Counted from the stretch's first letter, positions 24,297-33,957 are shown. The stretch is DNA of 64,000 nt from JBPEWY01 sp965224095 (GCA_965224095.1 OZ245039.1:2232001-2296000), one strand, 5' to 3'. The notes: a model not told the origin generated them from the sequence alone. Numbers and translations: made by a program.

Positions 24297-25817
24297 ATGT
24301 CGATTAAAGCATTAGCAGCTAAAATTTTTGCACGACAGATTTATAGAAAAATTCAGAAATGGTCGTCCAACCCAATCAATACTCAAAAACAGGTGTTCCA
24401 GGAGTTAATATCCCAGGGTACGGCTACTGCTTTTGGAAGAGATCATGATTTTATTAGTATTAACAACTATCGGGATTTTGTTAAACGAGTTCCGGTAAGA
24501 GATTATGAAGGCCTGAAACCTTATGTTGAACGCGCGGTTGCCGGAGAAGAAAATGTTCTTTGGAAAGGAAAGCCGCTGTATTTTGCAAAAACTTCCGGAA
24601 CTACTTCCGGGGCAAAATATATTCCCATTACTGCTGATTCGATGCCAAGTCATGTAGAAGCAGCCCGAAATGCGATTTTGTGCTATATAAACGAAACGGG
24701 AAATTCCGGATTTGTCGATGGTAAAATGATTTTTCTTCAGGGAAGCCCGATACTAGAAGATAAAAATGGAATTAAACAAGGCAGGCTGTCTGGAATAGTA
24801 GCCCATTATGTCCCATCCTATCTTCAAAAAAACAGATTACCAAGCTGGGAAACCAATTGTGTGGAAGACTGGGAGCAAAAAATAGAAGCAATCATAAGCG
24901 AAACAGAAAATGAAAATATGACCGTTATAAGCGGGATACCTTCATGGGTTCAAATGTATTTCGAAAGGCTAAAGGAAAAAACAGGACAGCCTATAGGGAC
25001 ATTATTTGAGAATTTTCAGTTATTTATTTATGGAGGTGTAAATTATGAACCTTATAGAAATAAATTTGAAGGCCTTATTGGAAGAAAAGTAGACAGCATA
25101 GAATTGTTTCCGGCCAGTGAAGGTTTTTTTGCTTTTCAGGACAGCCAAAAGGAAAAGGGAATGCTTTTGCAGCTCGATTCAGGAATTTTTTATGAGTTTA
25201 TAAAGGCTGACGAGTTCTTTAGTGATAATCCCAAAAGAATAAGCCTGGAAGATGTAGCACTGGGAGTAAATTATGTACTAATAATAAGTTCTAACGCAGG
25301 GCTTTGGGCATATAACGTGGGCGATACGGTTCAATTTACATCACTAAATCCTTACAGAGTAATTGTTTCCGGTAGAATAAAACACTTTATTTCGGCTTTT
25401 GGAGAGCATGTAATTGGCAGTGAAGTGGAAATAGCCCTTGAAAAAGCACTGGTAGATTCCGGTATTCGGGTTAATGAGTTTACCGTAGCCCCTCAGGTTA
25501 ATCCGGTTAATGATGAGCTTCCATACCACGAGTGGTTTATTGAATTTGAAAAAGAACCGGATGAAGAGGAATTAAAAGCGCTTTCTCTCAGAATTGATAA
25601 GGCATTGCAAAAAAAGAACAGTTATTATTTTGATTTAATAGATGGAAAAATACTTCAACCCTTAAAAATAACGCCTGTTCTGCCTGATAGTTTTACAAAC
25701 CTAATGAAACGTCTTGGTAAATTGGGAGGACAAAATAAAATTCAACGCCTCTCAAACGACAGAAACCTGGCCGATGCTTTAAGCGCCTACAAAAAAGCAC
25801 AGAGTTCCCGAAAATAA
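24297..25817 (+). CDS. GH3 auxin-responsive promoter family protein (acyl-acid amido synthetase-like)
   Basis: A 506-aa member of the ANL-related GH3 family. Plant GH3 enzymes adenylate a carboxylic acid and join it to an amino acid. The ATP-binding motif TSGTTSGAKYIPIT is present (about residues 99-112), followed by LFPASEGFFAFQ, which occupies the place of the second nucleotide-binding motif, and by AYNVGDTVQFTS (motif III-like Y-x-x-G-D). Bacterial members are widespread in Bacteroidota but their substrates are mostly unknown. It probably shares a transcript with the M23 peptidase gene. Confidence 0.9.
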   Translation: MSIKALAAKIFARQIYRKIQKWSSNPINTQKQVFQELISQGTATAFGRDHDFISINNYRDFVKRVPVRDYEGLKPYVERAVAGEENVLWKGKPLYFAKTSGTTSGAKYIPITADSMPSHVEAARNAILCYINETGNSGFVDGKMIFLQGSPILEDKNGIKQGRLSGIVAHYVPSYLQKNRLPSWETNCVEDWEQKIEAIISETENENMTVISGIPSWVQMYFERLKEKTGQPIGTLFENFQLFIYGGVNYEPYRNKFEGLIGRKVDSIELFPASEGFFAFQDSQKEKGMLLQLDSGIFYEFIKADEFFSDNPKRISLEDVALGVNYVLIISSNAGLWAYNVGDTVQFTSLNPYRVIVSGRIKHFISAFGEHVIGSEVEIALEKALVDSGIRVNEFTVAPQVNPVNDELPYHEWFIEFEKEPDEEELKALSLRIDKALQKKNSYYFDLIDGKILQPLKITPVLPDSFTNLMKRLGKLGGQNKIQRLSNDRNLADALSAYKKAQSSRK

Positions 25818-25821
25818 CTTG

Positions 25822-25829
25822 TATTTTTG
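25822..25829 (+). promoter_or_regulatory. -7 element upstream of the polysaccharide block
   Basis: TATTTTTG, exact TAnnTTTG. A start near 25836 leaves about 10 nt before ATG 25846 and excludes the in-frame codon at 25819 as a start. It may drive the whole downstream 20-kb gene string. Confidence 0.55.
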
Positions 25830-25845
25830 TTCCTTAAAATTACGT

Positions 25846-27528
25846 ATGAGTTTACAAAATCACAGAGGGAGAACCCGAGCCCAGGAATCTACCAATGCTA
25901 TTGAACGCATGTATATTACCATGCGGCATTTGTTTAACAGGGGGTTTTATAAACCCGCCGGCGTTTCCGGAGAAACGCTAAGGCAGGCATTACTCCAACT
26001 GCGGCCCGAAATATATGGCTCTGTGGCCGAGGAAAAAGCAGAATTAAATGGTTTAATGTACGTGCTGGACCGACTTCCGGAAGGCATAGAGCAATGCAGA
26101 TTTATTAACCTGGTTTCGGATGAAGGATATGATCAATCGCACTTTACAGCAATTGTCCCCCCTAAAAGAAGGAGAAACTGCTATCGCATTGATCAGGAGC
26201 AAATGAATATAGAGATTACCAGAGGCCGCTCGGATATCTATGATATTTTAACACACCTTACTTTTTTGTTTATCGAGGCCGAAAAAATCTCAAAAAGAGT
26301 GGTAATTCCAGACACTTTGGAAACTAACAGAGACTGGGAGAACCTGGAAGAAGCAGTAAATAATGCGAAATTAAGTCTTCAGGAAAGAGAAGTAGCTTTA
26401 ATACACTGTGCAGGGATCCTTGGCCGTACTTTTGAGGAAGTGCAGTCGGCACACAAAGTATTTGCCTCTAAAAAGAACCCGGAACGCTTCTTACAAATAA
26501 TATACTGGCTTGGCAAATTAGCTATTGAAGAGGAAACACTTGGAAAGAAACGAAGTATCACTTTCAGCCCGGTATTAAGAGAGCGTTTGGGGCATCATAT
26601 TCACGGAGAAATATGGGCCAACCATATTAAAAAAACGCTGCAAAAGCATGGATTGTTAGAGCGTCCTATACACATAATAAGTGCTAATATGCACAGTGTA
26701 ATGAATTCCTTGTTTGCCGAACACGTTTTAGCAAAAGAACTTAAGGGAAGAGATAAGCTGAGCATTTATGAGGTTTTAAGCAAACCGGAAAACGGCCCTC
26801 TGAGAAAAAAAGTTAAAGATTTTGCGCATAAAAATGGGATGATATCAATTAATGATATTTCCGGGACTAATATAGATGTTCAAATATTTGATACATCCAA
26901 AATAAAGAGCGCATATACATCGGAAAATGAGTCTCCCAAAGAAGAAAAACCGGTACTTTTTGTTATGGACTATGCTTTTGGAGAGCAAGCTTATGAAACC
27001 ATCGATGAGTTCCTTAAACCCTATAAAAACAATGGAGAAACTCCGGCTTTTCTCAATGTGGTTTCTGTTTCTGTTATGGGCAAAGCCGGAATTTTAGAGG
27101 GCGGAAAAGGCGATTTGATGATTCCGAATGCTCATATTTTTGAAGGTACGGCAGACAACTACCCCTTTAGGAATGAACTTCATAAAGAAGATTTTGAAGG
27201 CCACGGATTAAAGGTTTTTGAAGGTTCTATGATCACAGTATTAGGAACGTCTCTCCAGAATAAAGACATACTAAAGTTTTTTCATGACTCTACCTGGAAT
27301 GTCATAGGCCTTGAAATGGAGGGGGCACACTACCAGAAAGCCATTCAATCGGCCTCCAGAATCCGAAAAAGCATTCGGGAAGATGTAAAAGTCTTATATG
27401 CATATTATGCTTCCGATAATCCGCTGGAAACGGGAAGCACATTGGCGTCAGGGGGTCTTGGAACAACTGGCGTTAAGCCAACCTATCTCATTACCGATAA
27501 AATTTTGAAGTATATATTAAAACATTAA
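25846..27528 (+). CDS. DUF6909-like protein with nucleosidase/phosphorylase-like C-terminal domain
   Basis: A 560-aa soluble protein. The N-terminal ~350 residues are helical and not recognised beyond a Bacteroidota conserved family (DUF6909, from memory). The C-terminal ~200 residues look like the purine nucleoside phosphorylase/AMP nucleosidase fold: VLFVMDYAFGEQAYETIDE, VSVMGKAGILEGGKGDLMIP, the ribose-binding GLEMEGAHYQKAI (EMEG at about 490-493) and ASDNPL (Asp about 524, at the place of the catalytic Asp). So it may hydrolyse or bind a nucleotide. The gene ends 3 bp before the wzz-like gene. The start at 25846 is set by the promoter position. Confidence 0.7.
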   Translation: MSLQNHRGRTRAQESTNAIERMYITMRHLFNRGFYKPAGVSGETLRQALLQLRPEIYGSVAEEKAELNGLMYVLDRLPEGIEQCRFINLVSDEGYDQSHFTAIVPPKRRRNCYRIDQEQMNIEITRGRSDIYDILTHLTFLFIEAEKISKRVVIPDTLETNRDWENLEEAVNNAKLSLQEREVALIHCAGILGRTFEEVQSAHKVFASKKNPERFLQIIYWLGKLAIEEETLGKKRSITFSPVLRERLGHHIHGEIWANHIKKTLQKHGLLERPIHIISANMHSVMNSLFAEHVLAKELKGRDKLSIYEVLSKPENGPLRKKVKDFAHKNGMISINDISGTNIDVQIFDTSKIKSAYTSENESPKEEKPVLFVMDYAFGEQAYETIDEFLKPYKNNGETPAFLNVVSVSVMGKAGILEGGKGDLMIPNAHIFEGTADNYPFRNELHKEDFEGHGLKVFEGSMITVLGTSLQNKDILKFFHDSTWNVIGLEMEGAHYQKAIQSASRIRKSIREDVKVLYAYYASDNPLETGSTLASGGLGTTGVKPTYLITDKILKYILKH

Positions 27529-27531
27529 GCA

Positions 27532-28542
27532 ATGATTAAAGGCACTGAACAACAGAAAAACACTCCTTCTGAAGAAATAGATCTCGGGCAGATTTTAACT
27601 GCTTTGGGAAATGGCCTTAAAAGAGTTATAAAAGGCTTTTTTATGGCGTTAGATTTTTGCCGGAGAAAAATTTATGTGCTTCTTGGATTGGCTGTACTTG
27701 GACTGGCTTTGGCATATGTATACGATTATGTTATCAAACAAAACCCCGAAACGTATGAGCAGGAGTTTATTGTAGAACCCAATTTTAACAGTGCCGGCTA
27801 TACATATAACGTAATTGAAGGGATAAATAATCAGCTGGGAGATCCGAAAGCCATTAATGAAGGTTTTGGTTTAACTAAAAAGGAGATGTCTCTGCTTAAA
27901 AGCGTAGAACTAAGCCCTATAATTAATCTAACGGAGTTGATTTTTAGCATGAAGGACGATGCCAGAGAGGCTATCTTAGACAAAATGACCACCATGGACG
28001 ACAGAGAATTAATGGAGCCCCCGTTCAGAGAGATTTTTAAAAAACACAAACTTAGGTTTGTCTTGGCGAATAATCTTCCCGAAGCTGCAGAGATTCCAAA
28101 AAAAGTTATAGCGTTTATAGATGAAAACAATTATTTTAAGAACATAGGAGAAACGGTTATAAAAAATGTAAAAAACAATATAGAACGAAACGATAAGTCC
28201 GTAGAGTTTATAGACGATTATTTAGATGATCTGCGTAAAGAATCGAATGCCCAGGTACAGTCGGGAGCAGAAATTACATTATTTAACGAAAAGGACGCTC
28301 CTGATGTTGCTGCTGTTTTAGAGCAAAAAAACTCACTTTTAAAGGAAAGGGAATCTATGGAAATACATGTAAATGTACATAATGAAACCCTTAAAGTCAT
28401 TGATGCCAGGCCGCTAAAGAAAGAAAGTAAGAGTCTGATAGAGAATAATTTACTCTTGTTTCCTTTATTTCTTACTGCAGGGTATCTACTGGCAGCATTA
28501 TTGTTGTTTTTACACAGAAAAATGAGGTCTTACGTCCTCTAA
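27532..28542 (+). CDS. Wzz-like chain-length determinant family protein
   Basis: A 336-aa protein with the two-helix Wzz topology: membrane helix one at about 44-64 (IYVLLGLAVLGLALAYVYDY) and helix two near 308-328 (LLLFPLFLTAGYLLAALLLF), with a periplasmic, coiled-coil-rich domain between. There is no C-terminal tyrosine kinase as in Wzc, so it fits the O-antigen modal-length type rather than capsule export. The sequence is divergent from enterobacterial Wzz. It opens the polysaccharide cluster proper, directly before rfbB. Confidence 0.7.
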   Translation: MIKGTEQQKNTPSEEIDLGQILTALGNGLKRVIKGFFMALDFCRRKIYVLLGLAVLGLALAYVYDYVIKQNPETYEQEFIVEPNFNSAGYTYNVIEGINNQLGDPKAINEGFGLTKKEMSLLKSVELSPIINLTELIFSMKDDAREAILDKMTTMDDRELMEPPFREIFKKHKLRFVLANNLPEAAEIPKKVIAFIDENNYFKNIGETVIKNVKNNIERNDKSVEFIDDYLDDLRKESNAQVQSGAEITLFNEKDAPDVAAVLEQKNSLLKERESMEIHVNVHNETLKVIDARPLKKESKSLIENNLLLFPLFLTAGYLLAALLLFLHRKMRSYVL

Positions 28543-28553
28543 AACATCATTTT

Positions 28554-29567
28554 ATGAATATTCTAGTGACTGGAGGCGCCGGGTTTATCGGATCTAATTT
28601 TATTCCTTTTTTTCTTAAAAAGAATGATAGCTACCATGTTGTCAATATGGATAATCTTACCTATGCCGGAAATCTCGATAACCTCTCGGATATAGAAAAC
28701 CACCAGCGATATTCTTTTGTTAAGGGAGATATTTGCGACAGGAGTTTGGTAACCCGATTGTTTAAGGAATTTCAATTTCAAGGCGTTATTCATTTTGCGG
28801 CAGAAACTCATGTAGACAACTCAATTGATGCACCCGGGTCGTTTGTGGAAACAAACGTAACCGGAACGTTTAATTTGTTAGAAGCCGCAAAAAACCTTTG
28901 GATAAAAGCACCGGGAAAACCTAACAGTCCGTTTCAAAAAGCAAGGTTTCACCACATTAGTACCGATGAAGTGTACGGATCTCTTGGCCCTACAGGGTTT
29001 TTCACAGAAAAAACCGCATATGCGCCCAATAGCCCCTATAGCGCTTCGAAAGCCGCTTCCGATTTTATGGTAAGAAGTTATCACCACACCTACGGCATGA
29101 ACGTAGTAACTTCAAATTGTTCAAACAATTACGGACCCAGGCAACACAACGAAAAACTAATACCTACCATTATCAGAAATGCCGTTATGAATAAGCCAAT
29201 TCCTATTTACGGAGATGGAAGGAATATTAGAGATTGGATATATGTAATGGATCATTGCGAAGGTGTTGACCGTGTTTTTCATTTTGGAAGACCAGGAGAA
29301 ACTTATAATATTGGGGGAGATAATGAAAAGGATAACATTTCTGTAGCAAACACCATTTGCCATATATTAGATAATGTTTACCCAAAAGAGAAAGGGAGCT
29401 ACCGGGATCAAATTACTTTTGTTAAAGACCGGCCCGGACATGATTTCAGATACGCTATTGATGCTACTAAAATTAAAAAAGAATTAAACTGGGAAACTGT
29501 TGAAAATTTTGAATCCGGACTTAAAAAAACAGTGCAATGGTATCTTACTAAATATAAAGTGAAATGA
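28554..29567 (+). CDS. rfbB: dTDP-glucose 4,6-dehydratase
   Basis: Extended SDR enzyme, second step to dTDP-L-rhamnose: converts dTDP-glucose to the 4-keto-6-deoxy sugar. Visible: NAD motif GGAGFIGSNFIPFFL, HFAAETHVDNSI, the substrate signature ISTDEVYGSLG, and the catalytic YSASKAASD Tyr/Lys pair. Length 337 aa is typical. It overlaps rfbA by 4 bp. Part of the contiguous rfbBACD group. Confidence 0.96.
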   Translation: MNILVTGGAGFIGSNFIPFFLKKNDSYHVVNMDNLTYAGNLDNLSDIENHQRYSFVKGDICDRSLVTRLFKEFQFQGVIHFAAETHVDNSIDAPGSFVETNVTGTFNLLEAAKNLWIKAPGKPNSPFQKARFHHISTDEVYGSLGPTGFFTEKTAYAPNSPYSASKAASDFMVRSYHHTYGMNVVTSNCSNNYGPRQHNEKLIPTIIRNAVMNKPIPIYGDGRNIRDWIYVMDHCEGVDRVFHFGRPGETYNIGGDNEKDNISVANTICHILDNVYPKEKGSYRDQITFVKDRPGHDFRYAIDATKIKKELNWETVENFESGLKKTVQWYLTKYKVK

Positions 29568-30421
29568 AGGGAATAGTTTTAGCAGGAGGATCTGGAACTC
29601 GTTTACACCCGCTTACTCTTTCGGTGAGTAAACAGCTGATGCCGGTTTATGATAAACCAATGATTTACTATCCCATTTCTACATTGATGTATGCCGGGAT
29701 ACGTGATATTCTGATTATTTCAACACCAAAAGACCTTCATTTGTTTAAAGAACTACTGGGTGATGGCTCGCAATTAGGCTGTAATTTTGTGTACAAAGCC
29801 CAGATAGAGCCTAATGGTTTGGCGGAAGCTTTTCTTATTGGAGAAGATTTTATTGAAAACGACAGCGTTTGTTTGATTTTGGGAGATAATATTTTTTATG
29901 GGACGGGGTTGCATAAAATACTCCAATCGTCTACGCAGGTACAGGGGGGTACTATATATGCGTATCACGTAAAAAACCCGAGTAGATATGGTGTGGTAGA
30001 TTTTGATGAAAATGGAACCGCAATATCCATTGAAGAAAAACCGGCGAACCCCAAATCTAATTATGCCGTACCGGGGATCTATTTCTTTGACAATGATGTA
30101 ATAAACATTGCAAAGGGTGTTCAGCCAAGCAAAAGAGGAGAATTGGAAATAACCGATATAAATAAAGCCTATTTAAAAAAGGATAAATTAAGGGTAATTA
30201 CCTTGGATCAGGGAATTGCATGGCTCGATACAGGAACCTTTGATTCCCTTATGCAAGCCTCTCAATTTGTTCAGGTTGTTGAACAACGACAGGGACTTAA
30301 AGTAGGATCTATAGAAGAAGCAGCCTATAGAATGGGTTTCATTGACAAAAATCAACTGCTAAAATTGGCGAAACCTCTTTTGAAAAGCGGATATGGAGAA
30401 TATTTGATACAACTTAAATGA
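29564..30421 (+). CDS. rfbA: Glucose-1-phosphate thymidylyltransferase
   Basis: Nucleotidyltransferase that makes dTDP-glucose from dTTP and glucose-1-phosphate, the entry step to dTDP-rhamnose. The nucleotide-binding signature is GIVLAGGSGTRLHPLTLSVS at the N-terminus, with KQLMPVYDKPMIYYP right after and the metal-binding LGDNIFYG. Length 285 aa matches the short RmlA form. Overlaps rfbB and rfbC by 4 bp each, so translation is probably coupled. Confidence 0.96.
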   Translation: MKGIVLAGGSGTRLHPLTLSVSKQLMPVYDKPMIYYPISTLMYAGIRDILIISTPKDLHLFKELLGDGSQLGCNFVYKAQIEPNGLAEAFLIGEDFIENDSVCLILGDNIFYGTGLHKILQSSTQVQGGTIYAYHVKNPSRYGVVDFDENGTAISIEEKPANPKSNYAVPGIYFFDNDVINIAKGVQPSKRGELEITDINKAYLKKDKLRVITLDQGIAWLDTGTFDSLMQASQFVQVVEQRQGLKVGSIEEAAYRMGFIDKNQLLKLAKPLLKSGYGEYLIQLK

Positions 30422-30963
30422 AAATTACGCCAACAGCTATAGCGGGTTGTTTTATAGTACAACCAAAAACATTTGAAGACCACCGGGGATCATTTACTGA
30501 AACCTTTAACGGGAAGGTTTTTAAAGAAGCAACAGGACTGGAGGTACAATTTGTTCAGGATAATCAGTCGATTTCCCGAAAAAAGGTTCTAAGAGGACTG
30601 CATTTTCAGAAATCACCGTACGCTCAAAGTAAATTGGTTCGAAGTTGTTATGGAAAAATTCAGGATGTTTGCGTGGATCTCAGAAAAGATTCGCCTTCCT
30701 TTGGAAAATGGATATCCGTAATTCTTGACAACATAAGCAACGAACAATTATTTATCCCCAAAGGATGCGCTCACGGATTTTTAACGCTGTCGGATTATGC
30801 TGTCGTAGCTTATAAATGCGATGAATTTTACTATCCTGAAATGGAAGGCGGAGTGTTGTTTAACGATCCTGATTTAAAAATTGATTGGATGATTCCCGAT
30901 GAGGAAATTATACTTTCGGAAAAAGATCAAAAAATGCCTTTATTAAGTGATGTAATAAAATAA
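30418..30963 (+). CDS. rfbC: dTDP-4-dehydrorhamnose 3,5-epimerase
   Basis: Cupin-fold epimerase, third step of dTDP-L-rhamnose synthesis. The core motif VLRGLHFQKSP contains the active-site His, and VCVDLRKDSPSFGKW and FIPKGCAHGFLTLSD are also family hallmarks. Length 181 aa is normal. It overlaps rfbA by 4 bp and ends 2 bp before rfbD. Confidence 0.96.
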   Translation: MKITPTAIAGCFIVQPKTFEDHRGSFTETFNGKVFKEATGLEVQFVQDNQSISRKKVLRGLHFQKSPYAQSKLVRSCYGKIQDVCVDLRKDSPSFGKWISVILDNISNEQLFIPKGCAHGFLTLSDYAVVAYKCDEFYYPEMEGGVLFNDPDLKIDWMIPDEEIILSEKDQKMPLLSDVIK

Positions 30964-30965
30964 GC

Positions 30966-31730
30966 ATGAGAAAGGTATTGGTTACAGGAGGAAACGGACA
31001 GCTGGCACAAAGCCTGAAATTACAAAGGAAACACTTTCCGGATTTTTCCTTTTCTTTTCTTGGAAAAAAAGACCTGGATATCACCAATAAAGACCAGTTG
31101 GTATCTTTTTTTAAAGACAACACGTTTGATTTTTGTATTAATTGCGCTGCTTATACAGGAGTAGAACAAGCCGAAATCACACCGGACAGGGCGTTTGCGG
31201 TTAATGCAGAAGGAGTTAAAAATCTGGCGCTGCAATGCAAAAAATACCAGGTGGTATTAATACACGTTTCTACCGATTATGTATTTGATGGCTTAAAAAA
31301 AGGACCTTATCGCACCGATGACACCCCTAATCCTATTAACGAATACGGAAAATCAAAGCTTCTTGGAGAACAGTATATCCGGCAGTGCCTTTCTCATTAT
31401 TACATAGTGAGAACATCCTGGCTTTACAATAAAAAATACGGCTCAAACTTTTACCGAACCATTGTAAAAAAAGCCAGGGAAAATGAAACCCTGTACATTA
31501 CCGATCAGCAAATAGGCTGCCCTACAAATGCCGAAAATCTTTCCAGGTATTTGGTAGAACTTATCACGACACAAAGAGAATACGGAGTCTACCATTTTTG
31601 TGATGGAAAAGCCATGACCTGGTTTGAATTTGCCCGGAAAATAATAAAAGAAAACAATCTTAATGTAAACGTAGTAAAAGGAAGTATTTCCACAAGAGCT
31701 AAGAGACCTAAAAACAGTGTTTTGGAATAG
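30966..31730 (+). CDS. rfbD: dTDP-4-dehydrorhamnose reductase, C-terminally short
   Basis: Last enzyme of dTDP-L-rhamnose synthesis, an SDR reductase. Seen: VTGGNGQLAQSL, the INCAAYTGVEQAE segment, VSTDYVFDG and the catalytic YGKSKLLGE. At 254 aa it is 30-40 residues shorter than usual RmlD (about 285-300). It stops right after the conserved RPKNSVLE, where relatives continue with a C-terminal helical tail (a W-containing segment). The missing tail coincides with the junction to gmd, so a deletion or recombination is likely. The remaining catalytic residues are intact; whether it folds and works is open. Confidence 0.88.
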   Translation: MRKVLVTGGNGQLAQSLKLQRKHFPDFSFSFLGKKDLDITNKDQLVSFFKDNTFDFCINCAAYTGVEQAEITPDRAFAVNAEGVKNLALQCKKYQVVLIHVSTDYVFDGLKKGPYRTDDTPNPINEYGKSKLLGEQYIRQCLSHYYIVRTSWLYNKKYGSNFYRTIVKKARENETLYITDQQIGCPTNAENLSRYLVELITTQREYGVYHFCDGKAMTWFEFARKIIKENNLNVNVVKGSISTRAKRPKNSVLE

Positions 31731-31759
31731 TGGAGCTTCTAAAAAATATAAAAACAGAT

Positions 31760-32872
31760 ATGAAAACAGCATTAATAACAGGTGTTACCGGACAGGATGG
31801 AGCGTATTTAAGTGAATTTCTGTTAAAAAAAGGATATAAGGTTCATGGAATAAAGCGAAGGTCTTCCTTGTTTAATACGGATCGTATTGATCATTTGTAT
31901 CAGGACCCGCACGTGGAGAACAGAAATTACTTTTTGCATTATGGCGACATGACAGACAGTACAAATCTGATTCGATTAATACAGGAAATTCAACCGGACG
32001 AGATCTATAACCTTGCCGCTATGAGTCATGTGCATGTTTCTTTTGAAATGCCGGAATATACAGCTAATTCAGATGCCCTGGGGACGTTGAGGATTTTAGA
32101 TGCCGTGAGGTTACTCGGGTTAACGCACAAAACAAGAATCTATCAGGCATCTACCTCAGAGCTGTATGGTAAAGTGCAGGAAGTACCACAATCGGAAACC
32201 ACACCTTTCTATCCGAGAAGCCCTTACGCAGTTGCTAAAATGTATGCATATTGGATTACCGTAAATTACAGAGAAGCCTATAATATGTTTGCCTGCAATG
32301 GTATTTTATTTAACCATGAATCTCCGATTCGGGGAGAAACGTTTGTTACCCGAAAAATCACCCGCGCCGTTTCCCGGATTGCCCTGGGACTGCAGGAGAA
32401 ATTTTACCTTGGAAACCTTGAAGCAAAAAGAGATTGGGGGCATGCTAAAGATTATGTAAGGATGATGTGGATGATACTTCAGGCCGATGAGGCGGAAGAT
32501 TGGGTAATAGCTACCGGCAAAACAACAGCCGTAAGAGATTTTGTAAAAATGTGCTTTGCCTACGTAGGAATAGACCTTTCCTTTGAAGGGGAGGGTGTTG
32601 AAGAAAAAGCCTTCGTAAAAGAGTGCCGGAATCCGAAATACCAGTTACCGGTTGGGGCGGAAGTGTTGAATGTAGATCCGAAATACTTCAGACCTACCGA
32701 AGTGGATTTACTGGTGGGCGATGCCTCTAAAGCAAAGAATAAATTAGGATGGACTCCGGAATACGATTTAAAAGATCTTGTGAATGATATGATGGAGAGC
32801 GATTTGAAATTGATGCAAAAAGATCAGTACCTTAAAAAGGGAGGGTATAACATACTTAACTACTTCGAGTAA
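31760..32872 (+). CDS. gmd: GDP-mannose 4,6-dehydratase
   Basis: SDR enzyme that turns GDP-mannose into GDP-4-keto-6-deoxymannose, first step to GDP-L-fucose. Signatures: ALITGVTGQDGAYLSEFLL, GIKRRSSLFNTDRIDHLYQD, AMSHVHVSFEMPEYT, ASTSELYGKVQE and YAVAKMYAYW. A GTG at 31730 in frame would add ten residues, but the ATG at 31760 gives the normal family start MKTALITG and 370 aa. The next gene is fcl, completing the fucose route. Confidence 0.96.
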   Translation: MKTALITGVTGQDGAYLSEFLLKKGYKVHGIKRRSSLFNTDRIDHLYQDPHVENRNYFLHYGDMTDSTNLIRLIQEIQPDEIYNLAAMSHVHVSFEMPEYTANSDALGTLRILDAVRLLGLTHKTRIYQASTSELYGKVQEVPQSETTPFYPRSPYAVAKMYAYWITVNYREAYNMFACNGILFNHESPIRGETFVTRKITRAVSRIALGLQEKFYLGNLEAKRDWGHAKDYVRMMWMILQADEAEDWVIATGKTTAVRDFVKMCFAYVGIDLSFEGEGVEEKAFVKECRNPKYQLPVGAEVLNVDPKYFRPTEVDLLVGDASKAKNKLGWTPEYDLKDLVNDMMESDLKLMQKDQYLKKGGYNILNYFE

Positions 32873-32880
32873 ATTAAACC

Positions 32881-33936
32881 ATGCAAAAACAAGATAAGAT
32901 TTACGTTGCCGGACACCGAGGATTGGTTGGCAGCGCTATAGTCAAACAACTTAAAGAACAGGGATATAACAATTTAGTTCTTAAAACCAGAAAGGAACTG
33001 GATTTAAAAGACACGTCTGCTGTGGCCGATTTTTTTAGTCTTGAGAAACCGGAATATGTTTTTCTGGCGGCTGCTAAAGTTGGGGGTATCGTGGCCAATA
33101 ATACCTATAGAGCAGATTTTATTTATGAAAATTTAATGATCCAAAACAATGTAATTCATCAAAGCTTTTTACATGGAGTAAAAAAACTTCTTTTCCTTGG
33201 AAGTACCTGTATCTATCCTAAAAACAGCCCACAACCCATTAAAGAAGAATACCTGTTAACCGATGTGCTGGAATACACAAACGAGCCTTATGCCATTGCC
33301 AAAATAGCCGGAGTAAAAATGTGCGAAAGCTATAATCTTCAGTACGGCACGAACTTTATGGCGGTGATGCCCACAAACCTCTATGGCCCTAATGATAATT
33401 TCGATTTGGAAAAATCACATGTTTTACCTGCCCTCATCCGGAAAATGCACCTTGCCAGGTTGCTTTCTGAAAAAAGATACGAGGAAGTACTTATCAATGT
33501 ACAACGAGAAAGTATTGAAGAAGCAAAAGAATATTTAACCACTTTTGGAATTACCGAAAATACCGTGGAGATATGGGGCACGGGAAATCCGATGAGAGAG
33601 TTTTTATGGAGTGAAGATATGGCCGATGCATGCCTCTTCATTATGAAACACAGGAACTTTGAGGATTTGTACGATAAAAACAATCCTGAAATTAGAAATA
33701 CCCACCTCAATATTGGTACCGGTAAGGACATTTCCATAAAAAACCTGGCACAATTAATAAAAACCATTGTGAGGTTTGAAGGCGATTTGGTGTTTAATTC
33801 TCAAAAACCCGACGGGACAATGAAAAAACTTACGGATGTTTCAAGACTCAATAAGCTTGGATGGAAACACAATATGGAACTTGAACAGGGGATCAGAAAA
33901 TTGTATGAATGGTATTTAACAAATAAAAACCGATAA
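32881..33936 (+). CDS. fcl: GDP-L-fucose synthase
   Basis: Bifunctional epimerase/reductase that finishes GDP-L-fucose. Seen: VAGHRGLVGSAIVKQL, AAAKVGGIVANNTYRADFIY, the substrate segment LFLGSTCIYPK and catalytic YAIAKIAG. At 351 aa it is longer than the ~320 aa enzymes because of an insertion around residues 185-220 (LLSEKRYEEVLINVQRESIE), as in many Bacteroidota forms. Eight bp after gmd. No manB or manC is in this cluster, so GDP-mannose must come from elsewhere. Confidence 0.95.
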   Translation: MQKQDKIYVAGHRGLVGSAIVKQLKEQGYNNLVLKTRKELDLKDTSAVADFFSLEKPEYVFLAAAKVGGIVANNTYRADFIYENLMIQNNVIHQSFLHGVKKLLFLGSTCIYPKNSPQPIKEEYLLTDVLEYTNEPYAIAKIAGVKMCESYNLQYGTNFMAVMPTNLYGPNDNFDLEKSHVLPALIRKMHLARLLSEKRYEEVLINVQRESIEEAKEYLTTFGITENTVEIWGTGNPMREFLWSEDMADACLFIMKHRNFEDLYDKNNPEIRNTHLNIGTGKDISIKNLAQLIKTIVRFEGDLVFNSQKPDGTMKKLTDVSRLNKLGWKHNMELEQGIRKLYEWYLTNKNR

Positions 33937-33957
33937 AAGCTTTTTGCTTTATACTTC

